A DNA stretch of 64,000 nt from Bradyrhizobium sp. LTSP849. Its GTDB lineage: Bacteria; Pseudomonadota; Alphaproteobacteria; Rhizobiales; Xanthobacteraceae. The notes below the pieces were generated by a model, which saw only the letters and a program-made list of their open reading frames with translations, did no database searches and was not told the DNA's origin. This document shows positions 62,779-64,000 of this stretch, in pieces (position 1 is the stretch's first letter; the number at the start of each line of letters is the position of its first letter). The stretch is taken from positions 501,192 to 565,191 of the forward strand of contig NZ_JYMR01000056.1 of NCBI RefSeq assembly GCF_000938255.1, written 5' to 3'. The position numbers and the translations under genes are program-made.

Positions 62779-63759
62779 ATGTTGCTGGTGACCGGCGGGG
62801 CCGGTTTTATCGGGTCGAATGTCGTGGCCGCGTTGAACGACGCCGGCCGCAGCGATGTCGTGGTCTGCGACCTCCTCGGCACCGACGGCAAGTGGCGCAA
62901 TCTCGCCAAGCGGCAGCTTGTGGATATCGTCCCCCCGCCGGAGCTGCTCGACTGGCTGAAGGGCCGCAAGTTGGATGCCGTGATCCATCTCGGGGCGATC
63001 TCCGAGACCACGGCGACCGACGGCGATCTCGTGATCGAAACCAATTTCCGCCTGTCGATGCGCCTGTTCGACTGGTGCACGGCGAATGCGGTGCCGTTGA
63101 TCTATGCGTCCTCGGCCGCGACCTATGGCGATGGTGACGCGGGCTTTGACGACGACGCTTCGCTGGTGGCGCTGAAAAAGCTGCGGCCGATGAACCTCTA
63201 CGGCTGGAGCAAGTCTCTGTTCGATCTCGCCGTCGCCGAGCGCGTCGCGAACGGCGATCGGCTGCCGCCGCAATGGGCCGGACTGAAGTTCTTCAACGTG
63301 TTCGGCCCGAACGAGTACCACAAGGGCTCGATGATGAGCGTGCTGGCGCGCCGCTTCGACGACGTCAAGGCGGGCCGCGTCGTGCAACTGTTCAAGTCGC
63401 ATCGCGAGGGCATCGCCGACGGCGATCAGCGTCGCGATTTCATCTATGTCGATGATGTCGTGCGCGTCATCATGTGGCTGCTGGCAACACCGTCGGTTTC
63501 CGGACTCTTCAATGTCGGCACCGGCAAGGCGCGCAGCTTCAAGGATTTGATGCTGGCGGCCTATGCCGCGCTGGGCACCAGGCCCAACATCGAATACATC
63601 GACATGCCCGAGAGCATCCGCAACAGCTATCAATACTTCACACAGAGCAAGGTCGATCGTCTCCACCGCGCCGGCTATAACGGCGGCTTCACGACGCTCG
63701 AGGATGCGGTGAAGGCCTATGTCGGGGATTATCTCGATATGCCCGATCGCTTCCGCTGA
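62779..63759 (+). CDS. hldD: ADP-L-glycero-D-manno-heptose 6-epimerase
   Basis: 326 aa. SDR-type: GGAGFIGSNVVAAL, ASSAATYGDG, the YGWSKSLFD Tyr-x3-Lys, FNVFGPNEYHKGSMMS (substrate loop) and RDFIYVDDVVRV. It converts ADP-D-glycero-D-manno-heptose to the L,D form used by WaaC/WaaF. Stops 11 bp before hldE, forming the heptose operon. Confidence 0.95.
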   Translation: MLLVTGGAGFIGSNVVAALNDAGRSDVVVCDLLGTDGKWRNLAKRQLVDIVPPPELLDWLKGRKLDAVIHLGAISETTATDGDLVIETNFRLSMRLFDWCTANAVPLIYASSAATYGDGDAGFDDDASLVALKKLRPMNLYGWSKSLFDLAVAERVANGDRLPPQWAGLKFFNVFGPNEYHKGSMMSVLARRFDDVKAGRVVQLFKSHREGIADGDQRRDFIYVDDVVRVIMWLLATPSVSGLFNVGTGKARSFKDLMLAAYAALGTRPNIEYIDMPESIRNSYQYFTQSKVDRLHRAGYNGGFTTLEDAVKAYVGDYLDMPDRFR

Positions 63760-63770
63760 GGCCTTTGATC

Positions 63771-64000
63771 ATGGCGACGCCCATTCTCGATTTCGATGCC
63801 CTCGCGCAAGACTTCACGCGCCGCACGGTGCTGTGCATCGGCGACATCATGCTGGACGAGTTCGTCTATGGCGAGGTGTCGCGGATTTCGCCGGAAGCGC
63901 CGACGCCGGTGATCACCGCCCAGCGCAGCGAGATCCATATCGGCGGTGCCGGCAATGTCGCGCGCAATGTCGCCTCCCTCGGCGCCCGCTGCATCTTCGC
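63771..64000 (+). CDS. hldE: Heptose-7-phosphate kinase / heptose-1-phosphate adenylyltransferase (3' end outside window)
   Basis: Only the first 76 residues are visible from ATG 63771. They read LCIGDIMLDEFVYGEVSRIS, PEAPTPVITAQR and IGGAGNVARNVASLGARC, the start of the ribokinase-like HldE/RfaE N-terminal domain, whose GGAGNVA loop binds the sugar. It gives ADP-heptose precursor in the same pathway as hldD. Whether the adenylyltransferase half is fused cannot be seen. Confidence 0.93.
   Translation, partial: MATPILDFDALAQDFTRRTVLCIGDIMLDEFVYGEVSRISPEAPTPVITAQRSEIHIGGAGNVARNVASLGARCIF

Overview
This window looks like the chromosome of a high-GC alphaproteobacterium of the Bradyrhizobium/Rhodopseudomonas group (Nitrobacteraceae). 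The grounds are codon use, two full Liv-type branched-chain amino-acid-like ABC importers, a molybdenum storage protein pair, heptose-based LPS core genes and many GC-rich palindromic intergenic repeats. The taxon is inferred from gene content only. No rRNA, tRNA or CRISPR array was seen.

Layout. (1) 1-13.7 kb: accessory cluster for surface glycan or lipid modification. It holds a zinc-ribbon methyltransferase, a fatty acid desaturase, two large unfamiliar polytopic membrane proteins, a second methyltransferase, a membrane-anchored GT2, a sugar C-methyltransferase-like protein, a Gfo/Idh/MocA oxidoreductase and a NodU/CmcH-type carbamoyltransferase. (2) 13.9-17 kb: a small secreted Cys-repeat protein, decayed methyltransferase and membrane-protein fragments, and a prophage-like remnant with an ERF recombinase fused to an HNH-like domain. 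(3) 17-26.9 kb: a PaaK-like ligase, an AGE-family epimerase, then a minus-strand operon livG-acyl-CoA synthetase-livH-livM-SBP-livF with a divergent Crp/Fnr regulator. (4) 27.6-28.6 kb: a broken IS630 element inserted exactly in the shared CTAG stop palindrome of two convergent genes. (5) 28.6-32.2 kb: MFS exporter, HemD, PurU and a small lipoprotein.

(6) 32.4-37.5 kb: a second, plus-strand Liv operon preceded by a promoter with an 8-bp inverted-repeat operator. (7) 37.5-44.9 kb: methyl-cycle neighbourhood with a MetE-like methyltransferase, a TPR-caspase protein, an HTH plus methyltransferase-fold protein directly ahead of metK, then ahcY and a strong terminator. (8) 45-50.2 kb: NTF2-like protein, flavin monooxygenase, MFS, SDR and a divergent LysR regulator. 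(9) 50.2-55.6 kb: a 51-aa protein, an LpxO-like hydroxylase, then mosA and mosB (MoSto) with tupA and tupB (tungstate import, no tupC nearby). A 67-bp direct repeat carrying a sigma-54-like -24/-12 element brackets tupBA. (10) 55.6-64 kb: FAH-family hydrolase, MsbA-like exporter, galE, GT4, a higBA toxin-antitoxin pair, waaF, hldD and the start of hldE.

How the parts relate: regions 1 and 10 build and decorate the outer membrane surface. Region 7 makes SAM and clears SAH, which would support the several methyltransferases of region 1. Region 9 imports and stores oxyanions of Mo/W, which would supply molybdoenzymes and, if present elsewhere in the genome, nitrogenase. The most promising unexplained items are the duplicated leader around tupBA, the HTH-methyltransferase protein upstream of metK, the IS630 insertion that preserves two stop codons, and the two unknown membrane proteins.
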